A DNA stretch of 64,000 bases from Alistipes sp. Marseille-P5061 (GCF_900290115.1 NZ_LT985751.1:79289-143288); one strand, 5' to 3'; numbered from the stretch's first letter, positions 1-8,516 are shown. Made by a program: numbers and translations. The notes: a model not told the origin generated them from the letters alone.

Positions 1-271
1 CCATGGGCCCCAGGAACAGTGCAGCAGTGAGGGGGAGAGGTCAGCCCCAAAACGGAGTATTTTTTTTTTAACCCAGAGGTGGGAATCCGTTTCCGGGTGT
101 GGCGCGGTGGCGCCGGGTGTGTGTAGAGAAGACGGTTGTTGTGCGCCCCCGGCCCGCCAATGGCCCCGGCCCGCCGACCCGCTCCGGCCTTTGCTGCTGC
201 TTTCGCGCAGAGCCTTCCGGCGGCCGACCCGGTCCCCGCCGGGTCCCCGGGCGCACCCCGACCTCCGACCC
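1..271. other. Upstream region without recognised gene
   Basis: No convincing coding region is seen before the maturase start. There is a run of nine T at about 61-69, and the rest is GC-rich. The long minus-strand frame that begins at 68 is a mirror of the maturase coding frame and is not a gene. No TAnnTTTG promoter was found here. Confidence 0.5.
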
Positions 272-1534
272 ATGAAGAACAGACCGATTTTCACCTTCGA
301 CGACGCCCGCCGGCAGACCGCCCCCGTCGCCTTCATGACGATGCTCAAGCCCGCCGGCTCGAGCTGCAACCTCGACTGCAGCTACTGCTACTATCTGGAC
401 AAGGCGGCGCAGTACGGCGGCCGTCAGGCGGTGATGAGCGACGAGCTGCTCGAACGCTACATCCGCCAGTACATCGAGGCCAACGATGTCCCCGTCGTGC
501 AGTTCTGCTGGCACGGGGGCGAGCCGCTGCTGCTCGGCATTGACTTCTACCGCCGCGCCCTGGAGCTCCAGCGGCGCTATGCCGACGGCAAGCGCATCGA
601 GAATACGCTCCAGACCAACGGCACGCTGGTCGACGAGCGGTGGTGCGCCCTCTTTGCCGAGAACCGCTTCCTGGTGGGACTCTCGCTCGACGGGCCGCGC
701 GACATCCACGACGCCTTCCGCCGCACGAAGGGGGGCGAGCCCACCTTCGACCGCGTGATGCAGTGTGTCGAGCTCTTCCGCCGCACGGGGGTCGAGTTCA
801 ACACGCTGAGCGTCGTGAACAGCCGCTCGGAGGGGCGCGGCGCTGAAATCTACCGCTTCTTCCGCGACGAGGTCCGGAGCCGCTACATGCAGTTCCTGCC
901 CGCCGTCGAGCATGTGGTCGACCTTCCCGGCGCGCGGCGGCCGCTCATCGTGCCGCCCGAGCGCGAGGGGGCGCGGCTGGCCGAGTGGTCGGTCTCGGCG
1001 CGCGGCTACGGCGACTTCCTGTGCGACGTCTTCGACGAGTGGGTGGTGCGCGACGTGGGGCAGTGCTTCGTCCAGATGTTCGACGCCACGCTGGCGCAGT
1101 GGTGCGGCGTACGGCCGGGCGTCTGCTCGATGTGCGAGACCTGCGGCGATGCGCTGGTGGTCGAACACAACGGCGACGTCTACCCGTGCGACCACTTCGT
1201 CTACCCCCGCTACCTGCTGGGCAACATCCGCGAGCAGACGCTCGCCGAAATCTACCGCTCGCCGCAGCGGCGCGAATTCGGGCTGGCCAAGCGCAACACG
1301 CTGCCGCGCGAATGCCTCCGCTGCCGCTACTGGTTCGCCTGCCGGGGCGAGTGCCCCAAGCACCGCTTCGAGCAGGGCAGCGACGGCTATCCGCGCAACT
1401 CGCTCTGCGAGGGGCTGCAGCGCTACTTCCGCCATGTGGAGCCCTACATGGAGCAGATGCGCGACCTGCTGGCCCGGCAGCAGCCGCCCGCCTGGGTGAT
1501 GCCCTTCGCCCGCCGGCGCATGGGGCTGCTGTAG
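272..1534 (+). CDS. Anaerobic sulfatase-maturating enzyme (radical SAM, SPASM)
   Basis: 420 aa. Radical SAM enzyme expected to oxidise the active-site Ser or Cys of sulfatases to formylglycine before their export. The radical-SAM cluster motif is CNLDCSYC (Cys32, Cys36, Cys39). The C-terminal half is Cys-rich and SPASM-like: MCETCGDA, then YPCDHFVYP, then CLRCRYWFACRGECPKHRF, which would bind two auxiliary [4Fe-4S] clusters. The ATG at 272 was chosen because the protein then begins 31 residues before the first cluster Cys, as in the family; the 55 in-frame residues upstream are Arg/Pro-rich and unconvincing. No sulfatase is adjacent, but a Ser-type sulfatase is at 34977-36545 and is a plausible client. 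Specificity for Ser or Cys substrates cannot be read from the sequence. Confidence 0.9.
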   Translation: MKNRPIFTFDDARRQTAPVAFMTMLKPAGSSCNLDCSYCYYLDKAAQYGGRQAVMSDELLERYIRQYIEANDVPVVQFCWHGGEPLLLGIDFYRRALELQRRYADGKRIENTLQTNGTLVDERWCALFAENRFLVGLSLDGPRDIHDAFRRTKGGEPTFDRVMQCVELFRRTGVEFNTLSVVNSRSEGRGAEIYRFFRDEVRSRYMQFLPAVEHVVDLPGARRPLIVPPEREGARLAEWSVSARGYGDFLCDVFDEWVVRDVGQCFVQMFDATLAQWCGVRPGVCSMCETCGDALVVEHNGDVYPCDHFVYPRYLLGNIREQTLAEIYRSPQRREFGLAKRNTLPRECLRCRYWFACRGECPKHRFEQGSDGYPRNSLCEGLQRYFRHVEPYMEQMRDLLARQQPPAWVMPFARRRMGLL

Positions 1535-1630
1535 GCGCCGCCGCGGCTGAGGGGGTTGCTGTTGAGGTGCCGTTGCGTGGGGGCGCGCCTGCCTGCCTGC
1601 CCGCCTGTTCGCCCTGCCGTCGAGCCGTAC

Positions 1631-1677
1631 AAAAAAGAGGCGGCCCGCGGCGAATCGTGCGATTCGTTGCGGGCCGC
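1631..1677 (-). terminator. Rho-independent terminator of the 1766-2137 gene
   Basis: Inverted repeat GCGGCCCGC-GG-CGAATCG / CGATTCG-TT-GCGGGCCGC at 1640-1677. On the minus strand it is followed by a U-tract (plus-strand A6 at 1631-1636). It lies about 90 bases past the stop of the minus-strand gene. Confidence 0.75.
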
Positions 1678-1765
1678 TTGCCTGTGGTGCGGGGCCGGCC
1701 GGGGGTTGCCGGGCGGGCCTTGTGTGCTGAGCGGGCGATGGTTCTGCCCCTCGGCAGCCGGGCGG

Positions 1766-2137
1766 TCAGAGGTTGAGGCGGTTGCCCTCGGCGAAGCGGG
1801 CGTCGAGGATGAGCTGCGCCTCGGTGAAGAGCTCCTCCTCGTCGAGCGTGCCGCTCAGCGCGTAGAAGCGGCTCTGCGTCGAGCCGTACTGGAGCATCGT
1901 CGCCATGCTGCACCCCTCCACGCCGCAGACGATGACCGCATCAATCTGCTCCTCGTGGCGCAGCAGGGCGTTGTAGAGTTCGAGCCGCTGCCGGTTGGAG
2001 GCGGCCCGCATGAGCGGGAGCAGCGCCCCCGTGCCGCCGTCGGCAAACTGGTCGGGGTGCTCGATGATGCGCAGGGCGTAGTGGCGGGCGAGCCGGTGTG
2101 TCGTCGCCTCGGGAAATCCATAGAGTACGATGTTCAT
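1766..2137 (-). CDS. Hypothetical protein, 123 aa
   Basis: Not recognised. Soluble, no signal peptide or membrane segment. It starts MNIVLYGFPEATTHRLARHY and holds a hydrophobic strand with two Cys (AVIVCGVEGCSMATML). The N-terminal strand-loop-helix look recalls a small nucleotide-binding fold, but no complete P-loop is present, so no function is claimed. It is the first gene downstream of the minus-strand cobalamin riboswitch at 2851-3018, with about 710 bases of repeat-rich DNA between. No TAnnTTTG promoter was seen directly upstream, so it may depend on the riboswitch transcript. A terminator follows it. Confidence 0.6.
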   Translation of the reverse strand: MNIVLYGFPEATTHRLARHYALRIIEHPDQFADGGTGALLPLMRAASNRQRLELYNALLRHEEQIDAVIVCGVEGCSMATMLQYGSTQSRFYALSGTLDEEELFTEAQLILDARFAEGNRLNL

Positions 2138-2850
2138 GGCGTGTCGTTTTTTTGAAAAAAAGGCGCGGCGGCTACTAATCTCTCTCTTTTGCTTGTACCT
2201 GATGACCTGTTATTATGGCAGACAACGAAGTCGCTGGGTGCCGCGCCTTTTTATGGGTGTGACGGATAAGAACGTTGCGACCGGTTTCCCGATGCGGAGC
2301 CTGGCGTGCGTCCGGAGGTTTTCCAGGGGCAGGGAGCTTGTACCGCTCCGGGAGCTTGTGCCGTGCAAGGAGCTCCTGCCGTGACGGAGGGTATCCGCTG
2401 CACTGAGCCTTTGCCGCGCCGGGAGCTTGTGCCGTGGCGGGACCCGTGCCGCTCCGGGGGCTTGTGCCGTGACGGAACTCGTGCCGCTTCAGAGGCCTTG
2501 TGCCGGTCGGGACAGGAGCCTGTACGGTGCCCCTTCTGCGGTGGTGCGCCCCTGTTGCGGGTCTCTTCCCGGCGGTGCACCCCTTCTCGTGCGATGCGCC
2601 TTTGTCTGCGGTGCGCGGTCTGCCGGATATAATCCCGGTCCGACCTCCTGTCCGGCCCTCCTGTCCGGCCCTCTGTTGGCCCTTCTCTCCGGCCGCCGGC
2701 AGTCTCGGGCGGGTGCGGCAACGGGGGAGACGTATGCCTGCAACGGCATCCGCAGGGCGGAACGGGGCGCAGCGCCGCGTCAGCTCTTCATCCTGGTGAA
2801 ACACTTCCGAAATCGAACGGCCATCCCACGGGCGAGTCCGATGTCGAATC
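2138..2850. other. 713-base spacer between riboswitch and 123-aa gene
   Basis: No credible gene on either strand; the open frames here are Arg/Pro/Gly-rich. The right part is GC-rich. The part at 2329-2530 is an imperfect short tandem repeat, listed separately. If the riboswitch transcript reads through, this becomes a very long leader for the 123-aa gene. Confidence 0.6.
2329..2530. repeat. Imperfect 17-19 bp tandem repeat
   Basis: About ten degenerate copies of a unit close to GGGAGCTTGTGCCGTGnC. Clear copies are seen near 2331, 2348, 2419, 2455 and 2490. There is no coding sense. The array lies inside the presumed leader downstream of the cobalamin riboswitch. Confidence 0.65.
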
Positions 2851-3018
2851 GATTTGGCAGGTCTTCTGACTGGCTCCTGTTCCGAAGCCTTCCCGGCACG
2901 CGGCCAGTGGCTGAGATGTTCGGAATGTTGCGGAGCTTCACAGCAGCGGGACTGTCCGGGAATTGCACCCGGTTCCCTTTTCATCCTCGCCTCCGAAAGG
3001 GGGCGTCGGAACCAAATC
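2851..3018 (-). promoter_or_regulatory. Cobalamin (B12) riboswitch
   Basis: Read on the minus strand, the 3' part carries the B12-box signature AGTCAGAAGACCTGCC (plus 2856-2871). Further upstream are the conserved GAACCGGGTGCAATTCCCG and the CGCTGCTGTGAAG core. The ends pair as P1: GATTTGG (plus 3012-3018) with CCAAATC (plus 2851-2857). It has its own promoter at 3027-3034. In Bacteroidota these elements usually sit before btuB-type receptors or corrinoid genes. Here the next minus-strand gene is the unrecognised 123-aa gene at 1766-2137. Confidence 0.9.
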
Positions 3019-3026
3019 TTCGGGAA

Positions 3027-3034
3027 CAAATATA
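3027..3034 (-). promoter_or_regulatory. -7 element of the riboswitch promoter
   Basis: Minus-strand TATATTTG, a perfect TAnnTTTG. Transcription would begin about at the 5' end of the riboswitch. Confidence 0.6.
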
Positions 3035-3109
3035 GCGGATAAATCCGAAAAACGAAGCATTGCGGGCAAAAAAAAATCGTCCGGCGCACCGGGAGAGCCC
3101 TCTGTCGGC

Positions 3110-3117
3110 TATTTTTG
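3110..3117 (+). promoter_or_regulatory. -7 element directly before the DUF2284 gene
   Basis: TATTTTTG ends only four bases before the ATG at 3122. Transcripts would therefore be leaderless or nearly so. Confidence 0.5.
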
Positions 3118-3121
3118 CACC

Positions 3122-3694
3122 ATGGAACAGACGCTTCGCTACCGCGCCGAGGATTTCTCGGCGACGCTCCCCCTGGCCGACTACCTGGCCCGCTTCCGCG
3201 ATGCCGCACGCATCGGCGGCTACTGCCGCAGCTGTCCCCGCTACGGGGCCACATGGGCCTGCCCGCCCTTCGAATTCGAGGTCGAATCGCTCTTCGAGGG
3301 GCGCACCACGGCGCTCATCATCGCCACGCGCATCACCCCCGCCGAGGCGGGTGCGCCCCTCGCCGCGGCGCGCGAGGTGATTCGCCCCGAGCGGCTGCGG
3401 CTTGAACGGCAGCTGCTCGAACTCGAGCATCGGGTCGGCGGCCGTGCCTTCACCTGCGTGGGGGAGTGCTTCGCCTGCCCCGGCGAGCCCTGCACCCGCC
3501 CCGAGGGGCTGCCGTGCCGCCATCCCGAACGGGTGCGCCCCTCGCTCGAGGCGTGCGGATTCGACCTGGAGCGCACCGCCTCCGAGCTCTTCGGCATCGA
3601 GATGCGCTGGGGACGCAACGGCCTCCTGCCCGAATACCTGACGCTTGTCTGCGGGCTCTTCCACAGCCAGCCCGCCGACGCCGTGCGCTGGTAG
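3122..3694 (+). CDS. DUF2284 family metal-binding protein
   Basis: 190 aa, soluble, Cys-rich. Cys pattern: GGYCRSCPRYGATWACPPF near the N-terminus, then VGECFACPGEPC and GLPCRHPE in the middle. This spacing is typical of DUF2284 predicted metal-binding proteins, probably Fe-S. The biochemical role is not established. The ATG at 3122 is the only good start; a -7 element lies just upstream. It is divergent from a cobalamin riboswitch, and the family is often found near corrinoid genes, but this riboswitch transcribes away from the gene and cannot control it in cis. Confidence 0.8.
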   Translation: MEQTLRYRAEDFSATLPLADYLARFRDAARIGGYCRSCPRYGATWACPPFEFEVESLFEGRTTALIIATRITPAEAGAPLAAAREVIRPERLRLERQLLELEHRVGGRAFTCVGECFACPGEPCTRPEGLPCRHPERVRPSLEACGFDLERTASELFGIEMRWGRNGLLPEYLTLVCGLFHSQPADAVRW

Positions 3695-4072
3695 GCGCCG
3701 CCCGCGGCCGCCTGCCGCCGGAGCGCTTCGTCCCGCCCGCTACGCTGTCCTGCCTGTCGGCTCTCCGTCTGCGGCCGGCCGTTTTCGCCGGGTCCCGCCC
3801 CTGCTGCCCGCTGCGGGTTTCTCTCCGTTTCTGCCGCGCCCATCCTCACCTTGCGGCCCGTCTCAGCCCGCCCTGCTGTCCCGCCTGCCGGCTCTCCGCC
3901 CGCGCCGGAATATCCCGAAAAGTGGGGTTTGACTTCCGCTGCCGACGCCGCTATCTTTGCCCTTGCGAAATGCCTGATTCGGAAGAAAATGCGCCCCGGC
4001 CGCCGAAAAGGGGCCGCCCGGCGCTCCGTTTCGCAAAAAAAAGCATATCTTTGCCCCCAGACCGTCCGTGCG
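3695..4072. other. Intergenic region with two tandem promoters
   Basis: GC-rich pyrimidine-heavy DNA without a gene, then two -7 elements: TATCTTTG at 3952-3959 (with TTTG at 3928-3931 as a -33 element) and TATCTTTG at 4046-4053, twenty bases before the ATG of the His-rich gene. No terminator for the DUF2284 gene was recognised. Confidence 0.55.
4046..4053 (+). promoter_or_regulatory. Proximal -7 element of the His-rich/TonB receptor genes
   Basis: TATCTTTG, a perfect match to the Bacteroidota -7 consensus. A second copy lies at 3952-3959, suggesting two start sites. Confidence 0.65.
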
Positions 4073-4417
4073 ATGCGTAAACGACTGAAAAACATAGGCG
4101 CCCTGCTGCTTCTGGTACTCTTTGCCGGGTACTGGAGCTGCGTGACGCTCTTCCCCCACGTCCACCGCATCGACGGCCTCCTCTACGTCCACTCGCACCC
4201 CTATTCGGGTCCGGCCGACAACCCGACGCACAGCCACTCCGCGCAGCAGTTCCAGCTCATCGCCCACCTCTCGCTGCTGGTCATGGCCCTCGCGACGCTC
4301 GCAGCCCTGGTCCGCCGCCCCGAAGGGCGCACCTTCCTCTTCGGACCGCTCCGCCCCGCACGCCGCTCCTTCGCACCGATGCGGAGCTGCCCGCTCCGGG
4401 CCCCTCCCTGCCTCTGA
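4073..4417 (+). CDS. Small His-rich membrane/exported protein
   Basis: 114 aa. An N-terminal hydrophobic segment (about residues 8-27) is followed by a His-rich exported stretch with FPHVHRIDG, YVHSHPYSG and PTHSHSAQQ, then a second hydrophobic helix (about 62-78) and an Arg/Pro-rich basic tail. The His clusters suggest binding of a transition metal such as zinc or copper, which is inference. It sits 234 bases before a TonB-dependent receptor on the same strand and shares the tandem promoters upstream, so a joint role in metal uptake is likely. No named family is recognised. Confidence 0.7.
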   Translation: MRKRLKNIGALLLLVLFAGYWSCVTLFPHVHRIDGLLYVHSHPYSGPADNPTHSHSAQQFQLIAHLSLLVMALATLAALVRRPEGRTFLFGPLRPARRSFAPMRSCPLRAPPCL

Positions 4418-4651
4418 ACCGGCTCCGGCCCCGCCGCCGGAGGGGAGCATCCCGCCCGCGGTGCCTCCACACCCCGTGCATACCCCGCACTACATGCCCT
4501 GCGCACGTCCCGTGCATCCGGGTGCACCTTTCGGGTGCATCGTACCCATGCGCGCTCCCCGTTTGCGCGCCGCACCGCCGCGGCGCCCCGCCGTGCCGCA
4601 CCCCTGCGGCGCGTGCAATCCGCCATTCACAACCCAACGAAACAACCCCAC

Positions 4652-6961
4652 ATGAAAAGATACCTTGCGGGAGCACTGCTCCTGCTGCTCCTTGCCGTCG
4701 CCGCGCCGCTGCGCGCCGACGAGCACCCCGCGCGTCCCGGCCGGCCGAGCGACGCCAACATCACGGGCCACGTCGTCGACGCCCGCACGGGCGAGCACCT
4801 GGCCTACGCCACCGTGACCGTCGAGGGGACCACCCTCGGCCTCTCGACCGACGCCACGGGCCACTACTTCCTCAAGAACCTCCCCACGGGCAGCTTCACG
4901 CTCGTCGCCTCGTCGGTGGGCTACGGCACGGCCCGTCGGCAGGTCGAGACCGAGGCCGGCAAGACCCTCGAGGTGAACTTCAGCCTCGAGGAGGAGGCCC
5001 TCTCGGTCGACGAGGTGGTCGTCTCGGCCAGCCGCACCGAGCGCAACAAGCGCTATTCGCCCACCATCGTCTCGGTGGTCGGCGAGAAGCTCTTCGACGC
5101 CACGGCGTCGTGCAACCTGGCCGAGTCGATGAGCTTCCAGTCGGGCCTGCGCGTCGAGAACAACTGCAGCAACTGCGGCACCGTGCAGCTGCGCATCAAC
5201 GGCCTGGAGGGGCAGTACTCGCAGATACTGCTCGACAGCCGCCCCATCTTCAGCACGCTGGCCACGGTCTACGGCCTTGAGCAGCTCCCCGCCTCGATGA
5301 TTGAGCGCGTCGAGGTGATTCGCGGCGGCGGCTCGGCCCTCTTCGGCGCCAACGCCATCGGCGGCGTGGTCAACATCATCACGCGCGAGCCGCAGCGCAA
5401 CACCGTCTCGCTCTCGGGAACGACCTCCATCCTCGAGGGGGGCTCGCTCGACCTGGGGGCCTCGCTCAACGGCGCCTTCGTCTCGGACGACTATCGCGCC
5501 GGGGTCTACCTCTTCGGCATGGTGCGTGAGCGCGACGCCTACGACCGCAACGGCGACGGCTTCTCCGACATCCCGAAGCTCAACTCCGAGACGGCGGGCT
5601 TCCGCGCCTACTACAAACCCTCGGCCTATACCCGTCTGACGGCCGAGTACCACCACATCCACGAGTTCCGCCGCGGCGGCAACGCCTTCGACCAGCCGCC
5701 CCACAACGCCGACATCGCCGAGCAGCTCGACCATCAGATTGACGGCGGCGGGCTGAAGTTTGACTACTTCAGCCCCGACAACCGCCACCGGATGGGGCTC
5801 TACCTCTCGGCGCAGAACATCGACCGCAACAGCTACTACGGTGCCGGCCGCAACCCCGACGCCTACGGCGCCACGAGCGACCGCACGCTGGTGGCCGGCG
5901 CGCAGTACACCTACTCGTTCGAGCGGCTCTGGTTCTCGCCCGCCGAGCTGACGGCCGGCGTCGAGTACAACGGCAACGCGCTGCACGACCGCTACGTGGG
6001 GCTGGGGCGCGACCTGCGGCAGACGACCCACAGCACGGGCCTCTTCTTCCAGAATGAGTGGCGCAGCGACCGCTTCAGCCTGCTTGTCGGCGGGCGCCTC
6101 GACAAGCACAACCTCATGCGCAACGTCGTCTTCTCGCCCCGCGTCAACCTGCGCTACACCCCCCGCGAGGAGGTCGGCCTGCGGCTGAGCTACTCGAGCG
6201 GCTACCGCGCCCCGCAGGCCTACAACGAGGACCTGCACATCGACGCGCTCGACAACAAGGTCTCGCTCATCGAGCTGGCCCCCGGCCTGCGCCCCGAGTA
6301 CTCCCACAGCGTGAGCGGCTCGGTGGACCTCTACCACAGCTTCGGTCGCGTGCAGACGAACCTGCTCGTCGAGGGCTTCTGGACGCTGCTGGACGACGTC
6401 TTCACGCTCGAGAAAATCGGCGAGAACGCCCAGGGCTACATCATCCGCGAGCGGCGCAACGGCTCGGGGGCGACCGTCGCCGGGGTGAGCGCCGAGCTGA
6501 AGGCGGGCATCCCGGGCCGCTTCGAGGTGCAGGCGGGCTACACCTTCCAGCGCAGCCGCTACACCGAGCCCGAGCGGTGGTCCGACGAGGTGACCCCGCA
6601 GCGGCGCATGTTCCGCTCGCCCGACCACTACGGCTACCTGACGGCCAGCTACACCCCGGTGCGGGCCCTCTCGCTCTCGCTCTTCGGCACCTTCACGGGA
6701 CCGATGCTCGTGCAGCACAACGCCGGCTACATCGCCGCCGACACCGAGCGGATGACCCCCTCGTTCTGCGACCTGGGTGCGCGTGTGGCCTACGAGTTCC
6801 GCCTCACGCGGCAGTTGCGGCTGGAGCTGAGCGCCGGCGTGAAGAACATGTTCGACAGCTTCCAGCGCGACCTGGACCGCGGCGCCGGGAAGGATGCCGC
6901 CTACATCTACGGACCCTCGCTGCCCCGCACCTGGTTCTTCGGCGCCAAGTTCGCCCTCTGA
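4652..6961 (+). CDS. TonB-dependent outer membrane receptor
   Basis: 769 aa. Signal peptide about 1-23 (MKRYLAGALLLLLLAVAAP), then a carboxypeptidase-D-regulatory-like domain (about 30-115: NITGHVVDARTGEHLAYATV), a plug domain (about 120-240: DEVVVSAS, PASMIERVEVIRGGGSALFG, AIGGVVNIIT) and a 22-stranded barrel ending in WFFGAKFAL with the terminal aromatic pattern. In the plug, a Cys pair (NNCSNCGTVQ) is notable. The BtuB/colicin-receptor-like size and absence of a SusD partner argue against glycan uptake. With the His-rich neighbour, metal or metal-chelate uptake is the best guess. The leader is A/C-rich (ACAACCCAACGAAACAACCC) and lacks a Shine-Dalgarno site. The 3' end seeds a tandem repeat. 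Confidence 0.9.
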   Translation: MKRYLAGALLLLLLAVAAPLRADEHPARPGRPSDANITGHVVDARTGEHLAYATVTVEGTTLGLSTDATGHYFLKNLPTGSFTLVASSVGYGTARRQVETEAGKTLEVNFSLEEEALSVDEVVVSASRTERNKRYSPTIVSVVGEKLFDATASCNLAESMSFQSGLRVENNCSNCGTVQLRINGLEGQYSQILLDSRPIFSTLATVYGLEQLPASMIERVEVIRGGGSALFGANAIGGVVNIITREPQRNTVSLSGTTSILEGGSLDLGASLNGAFVSDDYRAGVYLFGMVRERDAYDRNGDGFSDIPKLNSETAGFRAYYKPSAYTRLTAEYHHIHEFRRGGNAFDQPPHNADIAEQLDHQIDGGGLKFDYFSPDNRHRMGLYLSAQNIDRNSYYGAGRNPDAYGATSDRTLVAGAQYTYSFERLWFSPAELTAGVEYNGNALHDRYVGLGRDLRQTTHSTGLFFQNEWRSDRFSLLVGGRLDKHNLMRNVVFSPRVNLRYTPREEVGLRLSYSSGYRAPQAYNEDLHIDALDNKVSLIELAPGLRPEYSHSVSGSVDLYHSFGRVQTNLLVEGFWTLLDDVFTLEKIGENAQGYIIRERRNGSGATVAGVSAELKAGIPGRFEVQAGYTFQRSRYTEPERWSDEVTPQRRMFRSPDHYGYLTASYTPVRALSLSLFGTFTGPMLVQHNAGYIAADTERMTPSFCDLGARVAYEFRLTRQLRLELSAGVKNMFDSFQRDLDRGAGKDAAYIYGPSLPRTWFFGAKFAL

Positions 6962-7099
6962 CGCGGCCGGTGCCGGGTTCGCTCTCTGAGCGGCCGGTGC
7001 CGGGTTCGCCCTCTGACGCGGCCGGTGCCAGGTTTGCCCTCTGACGCGGCCGGTGCCGGGTTTACCCTCTGACACGGCCGGTGCCAGGTTCGCCCTCTG
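6956..7099. repeat. 28-bp tandem array starting in the receptor stop codon
   Basis: Five units of 27-28 bp, each close to CTCTGACGCGGCCGGTGCCG plus GGTTCGCC. The CTCTG landmarks are at 6956, 6984, 7011, 7039, 7067 and 7095. The first unit includes the last codons and TGA of the TonB receptor (FAL-stop), so later units repeat a gene end in the spacer. Confidence 0.85.
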
Positions 7100-7597
7100 T
7101 GCGGCCGCCAGGGAGCGCGGGGCGTCGAGGCCATTCGGGGACTGCCGCGACGAGCGTTGCAGCTCTTTTGCGGCAGTTGTTCCGCGGCACCGGCCCTTCG
7201 TCATGCCTGTCTCCACTGCCTTTGCTTACCGGCGGAGCCGCCCCGGATGCCTGCCGTTTTTGCCGCGCCGGCCCGCCGACCACCCCTCCATCGCTTCGCC
7301 CCGGACCTTCCATGGCCCGGGGCGTTGTTGTGGGGGCGCCGCAACCCTCCCGCCCCGTCGTTCGTCCCGCCGTTCGCCCCGTTCGTCCCGCCGCTGTCCC
7401 GCCGCTCGCCCCGCCGCCTGCTGCCGTGCCGTGGCTCCTGCCCGCCGTGCCGCCGCGGGGCGCGAACCCCGGAAAAATTGTTCCGAATGTGCCCGGTGTT
7501 TTTCAAAATCGGCACTCCAGAGCCTCATTTTTCGTGAAAATCCGCTCTTTTTTTCCGAAAGAGTGTATCTTTGCGGACGGAAAAACGGTTGGAGAGA
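7100..7597. other. Spacer after the repeat array
   Basis: About 460 bases of GC-rich DNA without a credible gene, including low-complexity CGTCCCGCCGTTCG-type runs at about 7360-7400. It ends in a T-rich stretch and the -7 element TATCTTTG at 7566-7573 serving the gene at 7598. Confidence 0.5.
7566..7573 (+). promoter_or_regulatory. -7 element of the 7598 gene (and possibly nuo)
   Basis: TATCTTTG, 24 bases before the ATG at 7598. No other consensus promoter was found before nuoA, so this may also drive the nuo operon. Confidence 0.6.
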
Positions 7598-7990
7598 ATG
7601 CGCGGTCTGTTGCGAAATACATTGTGGCTCTGGATGTTCATGCTGCTGGGCAGCACGAATCTCCTCCTCGCACGAAGCGATGCGGAGCCCCTCCCCTCCC
7701 TCCGTCCGATGGCCCTCGTCTCGTGCTCCGACACCGCCCCGGGCGCTGTCGGCGAGCTGCTTCCCGCACACGAAGAGTCGCTCCTCGCACCCCGTCTCCA
7801 GGGTGCGCTTCCCGCCGAGACCTCCGTCACCCACACCGACCACAAGAGCCTGCAGGCACTCCGCCTTGCCGGCGACCGCGCGCGTCTGCGGAGCATCGCG
7901 TGCGGCAACACCGCCGCCGCCGTTGAGGCGGCCGCTCCGTTCCGACCTTCCGACTACTACGTCTTTACCCTGAGGCGCATCCTCGTCTGA
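7598..7990 (+). CDS. Small secreted hypothetical protein
   Basis: 130 aa. N-terminal signal-like segment (MRGLLRNTLWLWMFMLLGST, then LLLARS). The mature part is short, polar and of no known family; it ends PSDYYVFTLRRILV. The ATG at 7598 fits the signal peptide and the promoter; a TTG nine codons upstream overlaps the -7 element and is unlikely. The gap to nuoA is 175 bases without an obvious terminator. Function unknown. Confidence 0.6.
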   Translation: MRGLLRNTLWLWMFMLLGSTNLLLARSDAEPLPSLRPMALVSCSDTAPGAVGELLPAHEESLLAPRLQGALPAETSVTHTDHKSLQALRLAGDRARLRSIACGNTAAAVEAAAPFRPSDYYVFTLRRILV

Positions 7991-8165
7991 CGCCTTGAAT
8001 CTTCCCTGCAGCCCTCCCCGCCGGACGGCTGCATGCGACGGCCCCGCCCCAGCGGTGCGGCCGTCCGCTCCGCACGGGCGGAGCCGAAGCGCTTTTGCTA
8101 CGAATTTACCGGATGCCCGGCCGCGTGCCGGCGCACTCCGCCAACATTCTAAAAACGTTCGTCTT

Positions 8166-8516
8166 ATGTATTTTACCTTGCTGGTTGTCGTCATCCTCAC
8201 GGCCATTGCGCTGGTCGCCGTGGCGTTGGGTGTGGCCCGGGCCATCGCTCCCCGGTCGTACAACCCCCAGAAGGGCGAAGCCTACGAGTGCGGTATTCCC
8301 ACCCGGGGCAAGTCGTGGATGCAGTTCAAGGTGGGTTACTACCTCTTTGCCATCCTCTTTCTGATGTTCGACGTCGAGACGGTCTTCCTCTTCTCGTGGG
8401 CCGTCGTCGTCCAGGACCTGGGCATCTACGGTCTGGTGAGCATCCTCTTCTTCTTGTTGATTTTGGTTTTGGGCCTGGCCTACGCCTGGCGGAAAGGAGC
8501 ACTCGAATGGAAATAA
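8166..8516 (+). CDS. nuoA: NADH-quinone oxidoreductase subunit A
   Basis: 116 aa, three transmembrane helices. Family features: [18 protein letters not shown] in the first loop and [13 protein letters not shown] in helix 2. Membrane-arm subunit at the quinone-site end of complex I. First gene of a ten-gene operon; its last ten bases overlap nuoB. Confidence 0.95.
   Translation: MYFTLLVVVILTAIALVAVALGVARAIAPRSYNPQKGEAYECGIPTRGKSWMQFKVGYYLFAILFLMFDVETVFLFSWAVVVQDLGIYGLVSILFFLLILVLGLAYAWRKGALEWK

Noticed and set aside
2175-3254. 359-codon minus-strand frame across the riboswitch and repeats
   Set aside because: Runs through the riboswitch fold and tandem repeats; Arg/Pro/Gly-rich with no domain.
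4490-7216. 908-codon minus-strand open frame opposite the TonB receptor
   Set aside because: Shadow frame of a recognised gene; no domain, start signal or promoter.
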